From Phycisphaerales bacterium (GTDB taxonomy: Bacteria > Planctomycetota > Phycisphaerae > Phycisphaerales > UBA1924), in NCBI GenBank assembly GCA_020054055.1, contig JAGVLZ010000139.1, positions 1 through 16,335 on the forward strand: 16,335 nucleotides of DNA. Direction: 5' to 3'. The number at the start of each line of letters is the position of its first letter. Position 1 is the stretch's first letter. The notes under the pieces are model-generated. The model saw only the letters and a program-made list of their open reading frames with translations, ran no database searches and was not told the DNA's origin. Position numbers and translations under genes: made by a program. Shown here piece after piece: positions 1-6,557 of the stretch.

Positions 1-12
1 CTCTTCCGATCT
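1..12 (+). other. Illumina sequencing-adapter remnant
   Basis: The window opens with CTCTTCCGATCT, identical to the last 12 bases of the standard Illumina TruSeq/Nextera-style read adapter ending in GCTCTTCCGATCT. A chance match of this length exactly at the edge is very unlikely. The natural sequence therefore starts at about base 13, and the last four codons read from the minus-strand gene here (R-S-E-E) are artificial. Confidence 0.93.
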
Positions 13-378
13 GGCGGCCTGACCCGCACGGCCGGTGACCGTGATGGTGGTTACGCCAGCGGCGCTCGAGGCCGTGGCGGTGATGCGTGCGATCCCGAGC
101 GCCGGGTCGTTGGATGGGTTGCCGTCGTTGGAGATCGAGCCGATCACGCCGTCCGAATCGATGTCCTGGTCGAGCATGACCTCGCGTACCGCCATCCCGG
201 CGCCGGCCTCCGCGGCGTAGAACGCTCGGGCGGTATCGAGGCGCAGCACCGTCAACGCATCGGACCGCGCGCCGGACAGCACAATGGCGGCGACCATGAT
301 CTGGAGCATGGCGAGCACGACGAGCATCGCGACGACCGCGGTTCCCCGGCGACGTTCTCGGCGAGCCGGCGTCATCAT
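1..378 (-). CDS. GspK/PilX-like minor pseudopilin, N-terminal part (cut by window edge)
   Basis: This is an open frame of 126 codons with no stop that runs off the left edge; the last four codons are adapter. It starts with two ATGs in a row, the first overlapping the TGA of the preceding gene by one base. A basic leader (ARRERRRG) is followed by a hydrophobic helix (about residues 13-34) rich in V, A, L and M. An ARAFYAAEAGAGMA segment follows, typical of the PilX/GspK N-terminal region. Residue +5 after the presumed G12/T13 cleavage is Ala, not Glu, which fits GspK, the pseudopilin that lacks Glu5. It is last in an H-I-J-K order, where GspK/PilX sits in known systems. GspK is thought to form the pseudopilus tip with I and J. 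The assignment is to family level; the C-terminus is not visible. Confidence 0.72.
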   Translation of the reverse strand, partial: MMTPARRERRRGTAVVAMLVVLAMLQIMVAAIVLSGARSDALTVLRLDTARAFYAAEAGAGMAVREVMLDQDIDSDGVIGSISNDGNPSNDPALGIARITATASSAAGVTTITVTGRAGQAARSEE

Positions 379-941
379 CACGGCGCGCCTTCCTGCATGG
401 TGCACCGGAGGAAGACGCGCGTCCGCAGCGTGTCGCTCAACCCCTCGCGCGACGCGGTGATCGAGAACTCAACGCGACGAATCGCCGCCGCGCCGGATGC
501 GTCGAGCGTGGCGGCAAGTGCGGCGTTGCTCTCGTCGTAACACTGGATGGTCATCCCCGTCATCCCGGTCAGGATGGCGGTGCCGTCGCCCCCTCCAAAC
601 CCGATCAGCAGCGAATCGGTGTCGAGCAGCACCTTCGCGCCGCCGTTGGCTTCGTCCCATTCGATGCTCGTCGGGGTGACCGACTTGATGGAGGGCGTGC
701 CGTCGCCGGTCAGCGAGGGAATTTCGCGCAGGGCGCGGTCGACTCGATCCAGCGCCGACGCGAGATCGGCGTGCAGTTGCGATTGCACCGCGACGCCGCG
801 ATACCCTTCGATCCCCTGGACGAGGACGCTCCCGGCGAGTCCACCGAGCGTTCCGATGATGACGATGGACGCGATGACCTCGACAAGCGTAAATGCTCGG
901 CTGGCGCGTCGCGTGGCGGTATTGGAGTGCGGCGGGATCAT
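378..941 (-). CDS. GspJ/PilW-like prepilin-type minor pseudopilin
   Basis: This is a 187-residue protein starting at an ATG that overlaps the previous gene's TGA in an ATGA arrangement. The frame stays open further upstream, but that part reads Arg/His-rich and is antisense-like, so the ATG at 941 is chosen. The 16-residue leader ends RRASRA, followed by FTLVEV (F17 = +1, E21 = +5) and a hydrophobic helix to about residue 43, the class III prepilin signal recognised by prepilin peptidase. The rest (ALDRVDRALREI, then a beta-rich C-terminal part) resembles GspJ/PilW proteins. The residue before the cleavage is Ala instead of the usual Gly. It is predicted to be inserted in the inner membrane and to join the pseudopilus tip. 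Identification as J/W relies on gene order and general shape. Confidence 0.72.
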   Translation of the reverse strand: MIPPHSNTATRRASRAFTLVEVIASIVIIGTLGGLAGSVLVQGIEGYRGVAVQSQLHADLASALDRVDRALREIPSLTGDGTPSIKSVTPTSIEWDEANGGAKVLLDTDSLLIGFGGGDGTAILTGMTGMTIQCYDESNAALAATLDASGAAAIRRVEFSITASREGLSDTLRTRVFLRCTMQEGAP

Positions 942-1363
942 GGGGTTGTGAAGTCCGCGAGGACGGTGGAAAGGCTGAGCGAGGCGCTGCCGTATCGCGG
1001 ATCGATCCAGGAGACGGTGGCCGTGACTCGTTTGTAACCCGTGCCCGGGGTGGCGAGGTCGTCCTCGGTCTCGACGATCGAGACGCTGCGATTGAAGTTG
1101 GCGAAGCCGTTGACGGGGTTCTCGTCCGGGTAAGAACCGTCCGTGACATAGGCCCATCCCCGCGTGGCGCTGAAGCGGTCGGCGGCGATGTCCTCGAGTT
1201 TTTCGGTGATGAGCCAGCTTGCGCGCGAGGCGAGGATCGGGCTCGCGCGACGGACCTGCGCATCGCGGATCAGCACCAGAGTCGAAGGGACGACCAGCGA
1301 GACCACGACGACCGCCATGATCGACTCGATGAGGGTGAAGCCCCGCGGGTCATGGCGCGGCAT
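938..1363 (-). CDS. GspI/PilV-like prepilin-type minor pseudopilin
   Basis: This is a 141-residue protein with a short leader MPRHDPRG then FTLIES (G8/F9 cleavage, E13 at +5) and a hydrophobic helix to about residue 30. It therefore has a canonical prepilin peptidase site with Gly at -1. The start overlaps the end of the GspH-like gene by 14 bases and is preceded by a purine-rich GGTGA about 5 bases before the ATG. Its stop overlaps the next start (ATGA), so translation is probably coupled on both sides. Its small size and place between H and J match GspI/PilV, a minor pseudopilin that initiates pseudopilus assembly. The C-terminal part (DPRYGSASLSLSTVLADF) has no motif I recognise. Confidence 0.72.
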   Translation of the reverse strand: MPRHDPRGFTLIESIMAVVVVSLVVPSTLVLIRDAQVRRASPILASRASWLITEKLEDIAADRFSATRGWAYVTDGSYPDENPVNGFANFNRSVSIVETEDDLATPGTGYKRVTATVSWIDPRYGSASLSLSTVLADFTTP

Positions 1364-1910
1364 GCGTCACCATCCCCGTGCCGGTCTGCACGATCACCTG
1401 ATGTCCACCCGTCACCTGCACGACGCCCGACACGGCCAGGGGCGCCGCGGTCGAGTTCAGGGGCTCACCGAGCCAGTCGAATCCGACTTCCGACCCGGCA
1501 TCGAAGATGGCGGAGTCGAACGACACGCCCACGAACTCGTTCAGGTCCAGGCGCTGAACGAAGGGCCCCTGCGAGGCTGGGTCCGTCATGGTTGCGGCAT
1601 TGACCCGGCCTGGATTGAGGGGGTCCTCGGCGAGAACGCTGTAGGAGTTGGTCGGGATTGAGAAGACCACCCAATGCCGAACGCCGGTCGCCATGGATCG
1701 TTCGCGCGCGAACGCGAGATCGCGGTGAATCTGTTTCGCGGCCGCGGCCTGTCGCGAGGCGGGCACCGAGTTGAACGAGACGGCGGCCGAGATGCCGAGA
1801 ATTCCGACGAGGATCATCACGGCGACGAGTTCGATCAACGTGAACGCCCCCCGCGCGCTGGCTCGGGGGGCGTCAGGATTCGGATGGATGGTTGGAGCGG
1901 CCTGGTTCAT
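1350..1910 (-). CDS. GspH/FimT-like prepilin-type pseudopilin
   Basis: This is a 186-residue protein with a long leader of 22 residues ending ASARGA, then FTLIELVAVMILVGILG (F23 = +1, E27 = +5). After the helix comes RQAAAAKQIHRDLAFARERSMATG, the pattern seen after the N-terminal helix of GspH/FimT/FimU proteins (paired ARSEA-like segment), and then a beta-rich domain. The cleavage context is G-A-F, so Ala is at -1 if cleavage precedes Phe. The gene begins 24 bases after the GspG-like gene and overlaps the GspI-like gene by 14 bases. I see no clear ribosome site before the ATG. It is predicted to be a minor pseudopilin in the inner membrane; its H/FimT identity is supported by the helix-following motif and by gene order. 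Confidence 0.75.
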   Translation of the reverse strand: MNQAAPTIHPNPDAPRASARGAFTLIELVAVMILVGILGISAAVSFNSVPASRQAAAAKQIHRDLAFARERSMATGVRHWVVFSIPTNSYSVLAEDPLNPGRVNAATMTDPASQGPFVQRLDLNEFVGVSFDSAIFDAGSEVGFDWLGEPLNSTAAPLAVSGVVQVTGGHQVIVQTGTGMVTHAAP

Positions 1911-1934
1911 GTCGCCGCGATGCTGCGCGTGGGA

Positions 1935-2420
1935 TCAGAGGGCGCTGGCAGTGAAGAAACCGCCCGCGGGGTTCACTGCGGTGGTGTTGTTGTTGCTGTT
2001 GCACCAGAAGCCGTAGGCGGGTGGCGTGAGGGCGTTGTTGACGTAGTAGCGCCAGCCGAAGTTTCCCGCGACCTGTCGGGCGGCCCAGTTTGCGGCGGTG
2101 CCGGCGCTCGCGGTGGCCAGACTGTTGTATGGATTCTGAGGGAAGGCATCCTGCATGACTGTGCCAGCCGTCGTGAGCTGGACGAGGGTCGGGTAGGCGG
2201 GCGTGCCGGACAGGGAGGCGTTGGCGTAGAAGTTCGCGGCGGCGGAGCGGACGTTGCCGAGCGTTCCCTGAAGGGCGGCGGTTCGCGCTCGATCCGTGTA
2301 GTCGATGTACCGCGGCACGGCGACGCCCGCGAGGATCGCCAGGACGATCATCACCGCGATGAGTTCGATGAGGGTGAAGGCCCGGAAGTTATGAACGCTG
2401 CGACGGCATGAAATCGACAT
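1935..2420 (-). CDS. gspG: GspG-like major pseudopilin / type IV pilin
   Basis: This is a 161-residue protein. The start chosen at 2420 is an ATG with AAAGGA six bases upstream; the frame extends to a GTG at 2459, but that adds an unlikely leader. The 14-residue leader (MSISCRRSVHNFRA) is followed by FTLIELIAVMIVLAILAGVAVPRY (F15 = +1, E19 = +5), the classic prepilin helix ending in a Pro, then DYTDRARTAALQGTLGNVRSA. The C-terminal half contains FPQNPYN, like the G-type pseudopilins with an early Asp/Pro-rich loop. It is the first pilin after the E and F genes, the usual place of the main subunit. Its own ribosome site, and an 82-base gap with a hairpin before it, suggest expression different from E and F. 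It could equally be a type IV pilin. Confidence 0.8.
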   Translation of the reverse strand: MSISCRRSVHNFRAFTLIELIAVMIVLAILAGVAVPRYIDYTDRARTAALQGTLGNVRSAAANFYANASLSGTPAYPTLVQLTTAGTVMQDAFPQNPYNSLATASAGTAANWAARQVAGNFGWRYYVNNALTPPAYGFWCNSNNNTTAVNPAGGFFTASAL

Positions 2421-2426
2421 ACTTGA

Positions 2427-2432
2427 TCCTTT
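2427..2432 (-). promoter_or_regulatory. Shine-Dalgarno site of the GspG-like pilin gene
   Basis: AAAGGA lies six bases before the ATG at 2420. It decides that start over the upstream in-frame GTG at 2459. Confidence 0.6.
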
Positions 2433-2455
2433 GTCTCTGGAGTTCAGGTTCGATC

Positions 2456-2476
2456 GCACCGCCCCGAAACCGGTGC
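2456..2476 (-). other. Hairpin between gspF and the pilin gene
   Basis: On the minus strand GCACCG and CGGTGC can pair as a six-base stem around a nine-base loop, in the 82-base gap between the GspF stop and the pilin start. No T-run follows, so it is not a standard terminator. It could be a processing or stabilising element that sets pilin mRNA level apart from E and F. Functional role is inferred. Confidence 0.3.
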
Positions 2477-2502
2477 CGCTCCACCAAACATGTATCAGCC
2501 GT

Positions 2503-3705
2503 TCACTGGATGAGGTTCACCATGTCCCACATCGGAAGGAAGATCGAGAGCGCTACAACCAGCACGACCAGCGCGATCCCCACCACGAGGATGGGTTCGA
2601 TAACCGTGGCGAGCGTTTTGGAGAGGTACGCGGTCTCCTGGTCGTAGTGGCGGCAGACCACGCCGCACATGCGTGTGAGTTCGGCCGATTCCTCGCCCAC
2701 GGCGAGCATTCGTTTCGCGAACGGGGTGAGGTAGGTGCAGTCGCCGAACGCCTCCGACATCTTCGCGCCGCGTGCGACCTGCGTCAGGATGGTGCTGACA
2801 TCGTCGCTCATCAGCCCTCTGGAGGTGGCGCGTGCGGAGAGGGACAGGCAGTCGATGAGCGGGAGCCCCGAGCCGAGCGTCAGCCCGAGGATGCGCGCGA
2901 ACCGGCTCATGGAGGTGCCGATCAGCATGGTCTTGAGGAGGGGGATCTTGTGCAGCAGACGGTCGATTCGGTCCCGGCCGCCGGGCATCCTCCATGCGGC
3001 GCGTGCGCCGAGGGTGAGGGCCGCGACCGCGGTCACCCAGACCCACCAATAGTTCTGCATGGATTGGCCGGTGCTCATGAGGACCTGGGTAATCATGGGC
3101 AGGGCCACGCCGCGCGACTCGAAGATCCCGGCGAACTTCGGGATGACGAATCCGACGAGGAAGGCGACCGCGAGGGCGAGCACGACGACGACGCACGCGG
3201 GGTACATGAAAGCGCCGCGCCACTGGCGGCTCATCTCGGCGTTCTTCTCGAGCATCTCGGCGAGGTGATCGAGGATCTTGATGAGGTTTCCCGATTGCTC
3301 GGCGGCGGAGACGGTCTGGATATAGACATCGCCGAACACCTCGACGTGAGCCGAGATCGCGGCGGCCAGCGGCTCCCCGGATTCGATGCGCACGGCAATG
3401 TCGGAGATGACCTGTCGGAGCGCTGCATTGCGTTCCTGCTCGGCGATGCTGACAAGCGCCTCGCTCAGCGGGATGCGTGCGTTGACCAGGACACTCAACT
3501 GCTGGGTGAAATGTGAGATGTCCGTGGGTTTGATGCGCGGGCCTCGCCGCCGGCGTGCATGGCGGTCCTCCGCGATCGTGATGGGGGTCATGCCCAAAGC
3601 GCTGATGCGCCGGAAGGCCTCCTGGGATGTGGCGGCGTTGAGCGAGCCGACTCGGCTCAGCCCGGCCTTGTCGAGGGCCTTGTAACGAAAGGCGAGCGCG
3701 CTCAT
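2503..3705 (-). CDS. gspF: Type II secretion / type IV pilus platform protein GspF
   Basis: This is a 400-residue inner-membrane platform protein, the usual length for GspF/PilC. It has two repeated T2SSF domains: about residues 62-187 (FTQQLSVLVNARIPLSEAL at its start) and about 265-388 (FARILGLTLGSGLPLIDCL). Hydrophobic segments lie near 168-189, 218-236 and 370-392, and the end PMWDMVNLIQ resembles the family's conserved tail. The frame is open 98 codons further upstream, inside gspE, but the ATG at 3705 overlaps the gspE stop as ATGA and begins the family-typical F-x-Y-K-A-L-D segment. GspF is thought to be turned by the ATPase GspE to add or remove pilins. Gene order E-F supports the pairing. 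Confidence 0.92.
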   Translation of the reverse strand: MSALAFRYKALDKAGLSRVGSLNAATSQEAFRRISALGMTPITIAEDRHARRRRGPRIKPTDISHFTQQLSVLVNARIPLSEALVSIAEQERNAALRQVISDIAVRIESGEPLAAAISAHVEVFGDVYIQTVSAAEQSGNLIKILDHLAEMLEKNAEMSRQWRGAFMYPACVVVVLALAVAFLVGFVIPKFAGIFESRGVALPMITQVLMSTGQSMQNYWWVWVTAVAALTLGARAAWRMPGGRDRIDRLLHKIPLLKTMLIGTSMSRFARILGLTLGSGLPLIDCLSLSARATSRGLMSDDVSTILTQVARGAKMSEAFGDCTYLTPFAKRMLAVGEESAELTRMCGVVCRHYDQETAYLSKTLATVIEPILVVGIALVVLVVALSIFLPMWDMVNLIQ

Positions 3706-5432
3706 GCGGCGGCCCTCATCGCGGCGCCGTCGGAGCCGATTCGCGGTGACGCGGCCGGCGACTCCTCCTCGATCTCGACCGCGTGGATCGCCACGACGCG
3801 AGCAATTTCTTCGAGCGTTGTCAGGCCCATGCGTGCCTTGGCCAATCCGTCGTGGGACATGAGTTTCATCCCGGTCGACGTGGCGGCGGCGCGGACGCGT
3901 TTGGCCTCGCCCCCCGCCTCGACGGCGCGCTGGACGGTGGGGTTCATCTCGAGCACCTCGTACACGCCGACGCGCCCCTTGTACCCCGAGCGGTTGCATT
4001 TGGCGCAGCCCTCGCCGCGCACGAATCCCGGCTCATCAGGGGAGACCCCGAAGAGGGCGGCGATGGACGGGTCCGGTCGGGCGGTGCGGGCGCAGTCGGG
4101 GCAGACGCGTTTCACCAGGCGCTGAGCGATGACGCACAGGAGCGAGGCGTTGATCGCGAAAGGGGGGCAGTTGAAGTCACGCAGGCGCGGGATCGACCCG
4201 CAGGCGTCGTTCGTGTGCAGGGTGGAGAGGACGAGGTGGCCCGTGAGGGCCGACTGCACGGCGATGCGCGCGGTCTCCTCGTCGCGGATCTCGCCCACGA
4301 AGACCACATCGGGGTCCTGCCTCAGGATGGATCGGAGCGCTCCGGCGAAGGTCATTCCGATCTCCGTGTTCACCTGAACCTGCCGAATCAGCGGCATGCG
4401 GATCTCAACGGGGTCCTCGATGGTCATGATGTTGCGGTCGGCGGTGTTGAGTTTCTTGAGTCCGGTGTAGACGGTCGTGGTCTTTCCCGAGCCGGTGGGT
4501 CCGGTGACGAGGACCATCCCGTGCGGGCTGCCCATGGCGCGTTCGACGGCGGCGGCGTGCTCGGCGGAGAGTCCCAGTTCGTCGAAGCCTCGGATCGCGG
4601 CGCTCGGGGTGAGCAGGCGCATGACGGCGTTCTCGCCGCAGACCGTGGGGATGATCGAGAGGCGGATGTCAACGGCGCGCCCCGCGTGAACAAAGCGGAC
4701 CTTTCCGTCCTGCGGGCGGCGGGTCTGCGTGAGGTCAAGATTGGCCATGATTTTGAGGCGGCGTACCAAGCCGGAGTGTGCGGAAAGCCCCGGCCCCTGC
4801 TGCTCGTGGAGCGTGCCGTCGATCCGATACCGCAGGTGCAGGTCGTGCTCGTCGGGGCCGATGTGGATGTCCGAGGCGCCGCGCTCGATCGCCTGGGCGA
4901 TGATCTGGTTCACGGCGGCGACAATCGGTTCCTTGCCCGTCGTCAACGAACTCGTGGCTTCGATCGGCGCCGCGGAATCGGCATCGGTGCGGGGGCTCGT
5001 GAGCGCGTAGGCTCGCTCGATCAATGCCCGCAGCGTCCCCGGCTCGCACAGCACGGGCTCGATTTCGGCCTTGATGAGGCACCGCAGTTGGTCCACCGCC
5101 TTGAGATCGAGCGGGTTGGCCATGCCGACCGTGACGAGTTCGGGGAACACAAAGAGCGGGAAGGCGATGATGGCGTCGGCGGTGGTGCGGTGAAGGAGCG
5201 CGGCGTTGGTGAAGTCGATCTCATAAGAGGCCAGATCGACGAAGGGGCACTCGCACGTCTCGGCGCGCGCGATCGCCAGGCCCCGCGGATCGATCACCCC
5301 CCGTGCGATGAGCGCTTCGGTCACGGAGATGCCATCGTCGGACGCTGCTCGGCGGGCGGACTCGACGGCTTCGGCGGCGACACGCCCGGATTCCAGCAGC
5401 GCCGCGATCACAAAGTCTTCGTGGTCAAGCAA
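3702..5432 (-). CDS. gspE: Type II secretion / type IV pilus assembly ATPase GspE (PilB-type)
   Basis: This is a 576-residue cytoplasmic hexameric ATPase that drives pseudopilus extension. An N-terminal T2SSE_N/MshEN-like domain (about 30-145) is followed by the GASDIHI segment (185-191), Walker A GPTGSGKT (311-318), Asp box IEDPVE (338-343), Walker B DPDVVFVGEIRD (373-384) and His box TGHLVLSTLHTND (397-409). A zinc tetracysteine follows (C444, C447, C476, C479). All catalytic motifs are present. The start is a TTG at 5432 with AAGGGGG six bases upstream; it overlaps the PilZ gene by eight bases. A GTG lies a few codons in as an alternative. I do not see the RLG signature of c-di-GMP-binding MshEN domains. 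E- versus PilB-type cannot be settled without the rest of the system. Confidence 0.93.
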   Translation of the reverse strand: MLDHEDFVIAALLESGRVAAEAVESARRAASDDGISVTEALIARGVIDPRGLAIARAETCECPFVDLASYEIDFTNAALLHRTTADAIIAFPLFVFPELVTVGMANPLDLKAVDQLRCLIKAEIEPVLCEPGTLRALIERAYALTSPRTDADSAAPIEATSSLTTGKEPIVAAVNQIIAQAIERGASDIHIGPDEHDLHLRYRIDGTLHEQQGPGLSAHSGLVRRLKIMANLDLTQTRRPQDGKVRFVHAGRAVDIRLSIIPTVCGENAVMRLLTPSAAIRGFDELGLSAEHAAAVERAMGSPHGMVLVTGPTGSGKTTTVYTGLKKLNTADRNIMTIEDPVEIRMPLIRQVQVNTEIGMTFAGALRSILRQDPDVVFVGEIRDEETARIAVQSALTGHLVLSTLHTNDACGSIPRLRDFNCPPFAINASLLCVIAQRLVKRVCPDCARTARPDPSIAALFGVSPDEPGFVRGEGCAKCNRSGYKGRVGVYEVLEMNPTVQRAVEAGGEAKRVRAAATSTGMKLMSHDGLAKARMGLTTLEEIARVVAIHAVEIEEESPAASPRIGSDGAAMRAAA

Positions 5433-5868
5433 CCGCGTCCCCCTTCCCGGCTCTTTCGGCGGCGGGATGGCGCCTCGCCTGCTCCATCAGCGAGGCAACT
5501 TGGTCTTGCGACGGCGGTTCGGTGAACGACGTGCCGAGGTAATACGAGGGTTCGTGCCCGAACATCGATGCTCGCTGGACGCGCATGATCCCTTCGTACA
5601 CGACAGTTTCGGCCGATTGGTCAGGCGGCGAAACGAAGACTCGGATGTTCAGGCGGGCGGACTTGGGAAAGTAGACCGACGAGTCGATCCCCAATCCCCC
5701 GGGGCTGCAATCCGTCACGGTCGCGCTGACGATCCGGCTTCCATCCCCCAGCGTCCGTGCAAGGCGGACCTGGCCCGCGTGCTCCGGCGCGGCCGAGACC
5801 TGCACGCGCAGATTGCACTTGACGCGCTCGTGCTGACGCACCAGCAGGGTTTCGGGACGGCTCTCCAT
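5425..5868 (-). CDS. PilZ-domain c-di-GMP-binding protein
   Basis: This is a 147-residue soluble protein with a single PilZ domain. The two halves of the c-di-GMP motif are intact: RQHER (RxxxR, R11 and R15) and DCSPGG (DxSxxG, D53, S55, G58), followed by a beta-barrel-like stretch (LGIDSSVYFPKSARLNIRVFV) and a YYLGTSF segment near the end. GGAG lies about ten bases before the ATG. It is the first gene of the operon and overlaps gspE by eight bases, so it is probably co-translated with the ATPase. Binding of c-di-GMP is expected from the motif; control of the GspE motor is an inference from position. The head-of-operon place resembles PilZ/PilB partnerships, although classic type IV pilus PilZ proteins often lack these residues. 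Confidence 0.82.
   Translation of the reverse strand: MESRPETLLVRQHERVKCNLRVQVSAAPEHAGQVRLARTLGDGSRIVSATVTDCSPGGLGIDSSVYFPKSARLNIRVFVSPPDQSAETVVYEGIMRVQRASMFGHEPSYYLGTSFTEPPSQDQVASLMEQARRHPAAERAGKGDAVA
5439..5445 (-). promoter_or_regulatory. Shine-Dalgarno site supporting the TTG start of gspE
   Basis: AAGGGGG lies six bases before the TTG at 5432 and inside the end of the PilZ gene. It is the reason for choosing the rare TTG start over the GTG seven codons downstream. Confidence 0.5.
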
Positions 5869-5965
5869 GAATCCGTGGCTCCAGCGGGGTTACCCACTCC
5901 TTCGGGCGATTCTCGCGGACCCTTCACCGGTGTGTGGGCGGCGGGCGAGCCCGATCACTCGTTGG

Positions 5966-5971
5966 TACGTT
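5966..5971 (+). promoter_or_regulatory. Possible -10 box for leaderless tag mRNA
   Basis: TACGTT (TANNNT pattern) lies seven bases before the tag ATG, where transcription would begin at or near the start codon. No Shine-Dalgarno is visible and no good -35 box is seen. Support comes mainly from the same arrangement at four other genes in this window. Confidence 0.33.
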
Positions 5972-5978
5972 CTCGGAC

Positions 5979-6554
5979 ATGCCTCGATGCCCCTGGGCCG
6001 GCAATGACCTTTTGATCGCCTACCACGACCACGAGTGGGGGGTGCCGGTGCGCGACGATCGCACGCTCTTCGAGTTTCTGATTCTCGAGGGGGCGCAGGC
6101 GGGGCTGAGTTGGGACACGATCCTCAAGAAGCGCGAGCGGTATCGCAAGGTCTTCGCCGGGTTCGATCCCGCGCGCGTGGCGCGATTTGATGCAGCCAAG
6201 GTGAAGTCGTTGCTTCAGGATGCCGGGATCGTCCGCAACCGGCTCAAGGTCGAGTCGGCCGTCACCAACGCGCGGGCGTTCCTCAAGGTTCAACGCGAGT
6301 TCGGGGGCGAGGGGGGCTTCGCGCGATACATCTGGGGATTCGTCGGCGATACGCCGATCGACAACCGGCCCCGTGCGCGGCGCGATGTGCCCGCATCGAG
6401 CCCCATCTCCGACGCGATGTCGAAAGACCTGAAGAAACGCGGCTTCCGATTCGTGGGCACGACGATCTGCTACGCCTTCATGCAGGCCGTAGGGATGGTG
6501 AACGACCACCTCGTCTCCTGCCCAAGGCACGCGAAGTTGTCGAAGAGGCGGTGA
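5979..6554 (+). CDS. tag: DNA-3-methyladenine glycosylase I
   Basis: This is a 191-residue protein (E. coli Tag is 187). It removes 3-methyladenine from alkylated DNA, the first step of base excision repair. The start MPRCPW at 5979 matches the family's MxRCxW opening; a longer frame from 5934 is not needed. The Zn-snap ligands are all seen: C4, H16 in YHDHEWGVP, and H177 and C181 in NDHLVSC. The catalytic Glu is E37 in ILEGAQAGLSW. It is divergent from the PilZ gene and converges on the next gene with only three bases between the stops. No Shine-Dalgarno precedes the ATG. Confidence 0.95.
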   Translation: MPRCPWAGNDLLIAYHDHEWGVPVRDDRTLFEFLILEGAQAGLSWDTILKKRERYRKVFAGFDPARVARFDAAKVKSLLQDAGIVRNRLKVESAVTNARAFLKVQREFGGEGGFARYIWGFVGDTPIDNRPRARRDVPASSPISDAMSKDLKKRGFRFVGTTICYAFMQAVGMVNDHLVSCPRHAKLSKRR

Positions 6555-6557
6555 AGA

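Noticed and set aside
2431..3516. A 361-codon plus-strand open frame
   Set aside because: It is antisense to gspF and has a charged, low-complexity look with no domain signature.
3783..5525. A 580-codon plus-strand open frame
   Set aside because: It lies entirely opposite gspE, which has all its ATPase motifs. It is a GC-driven shadow.
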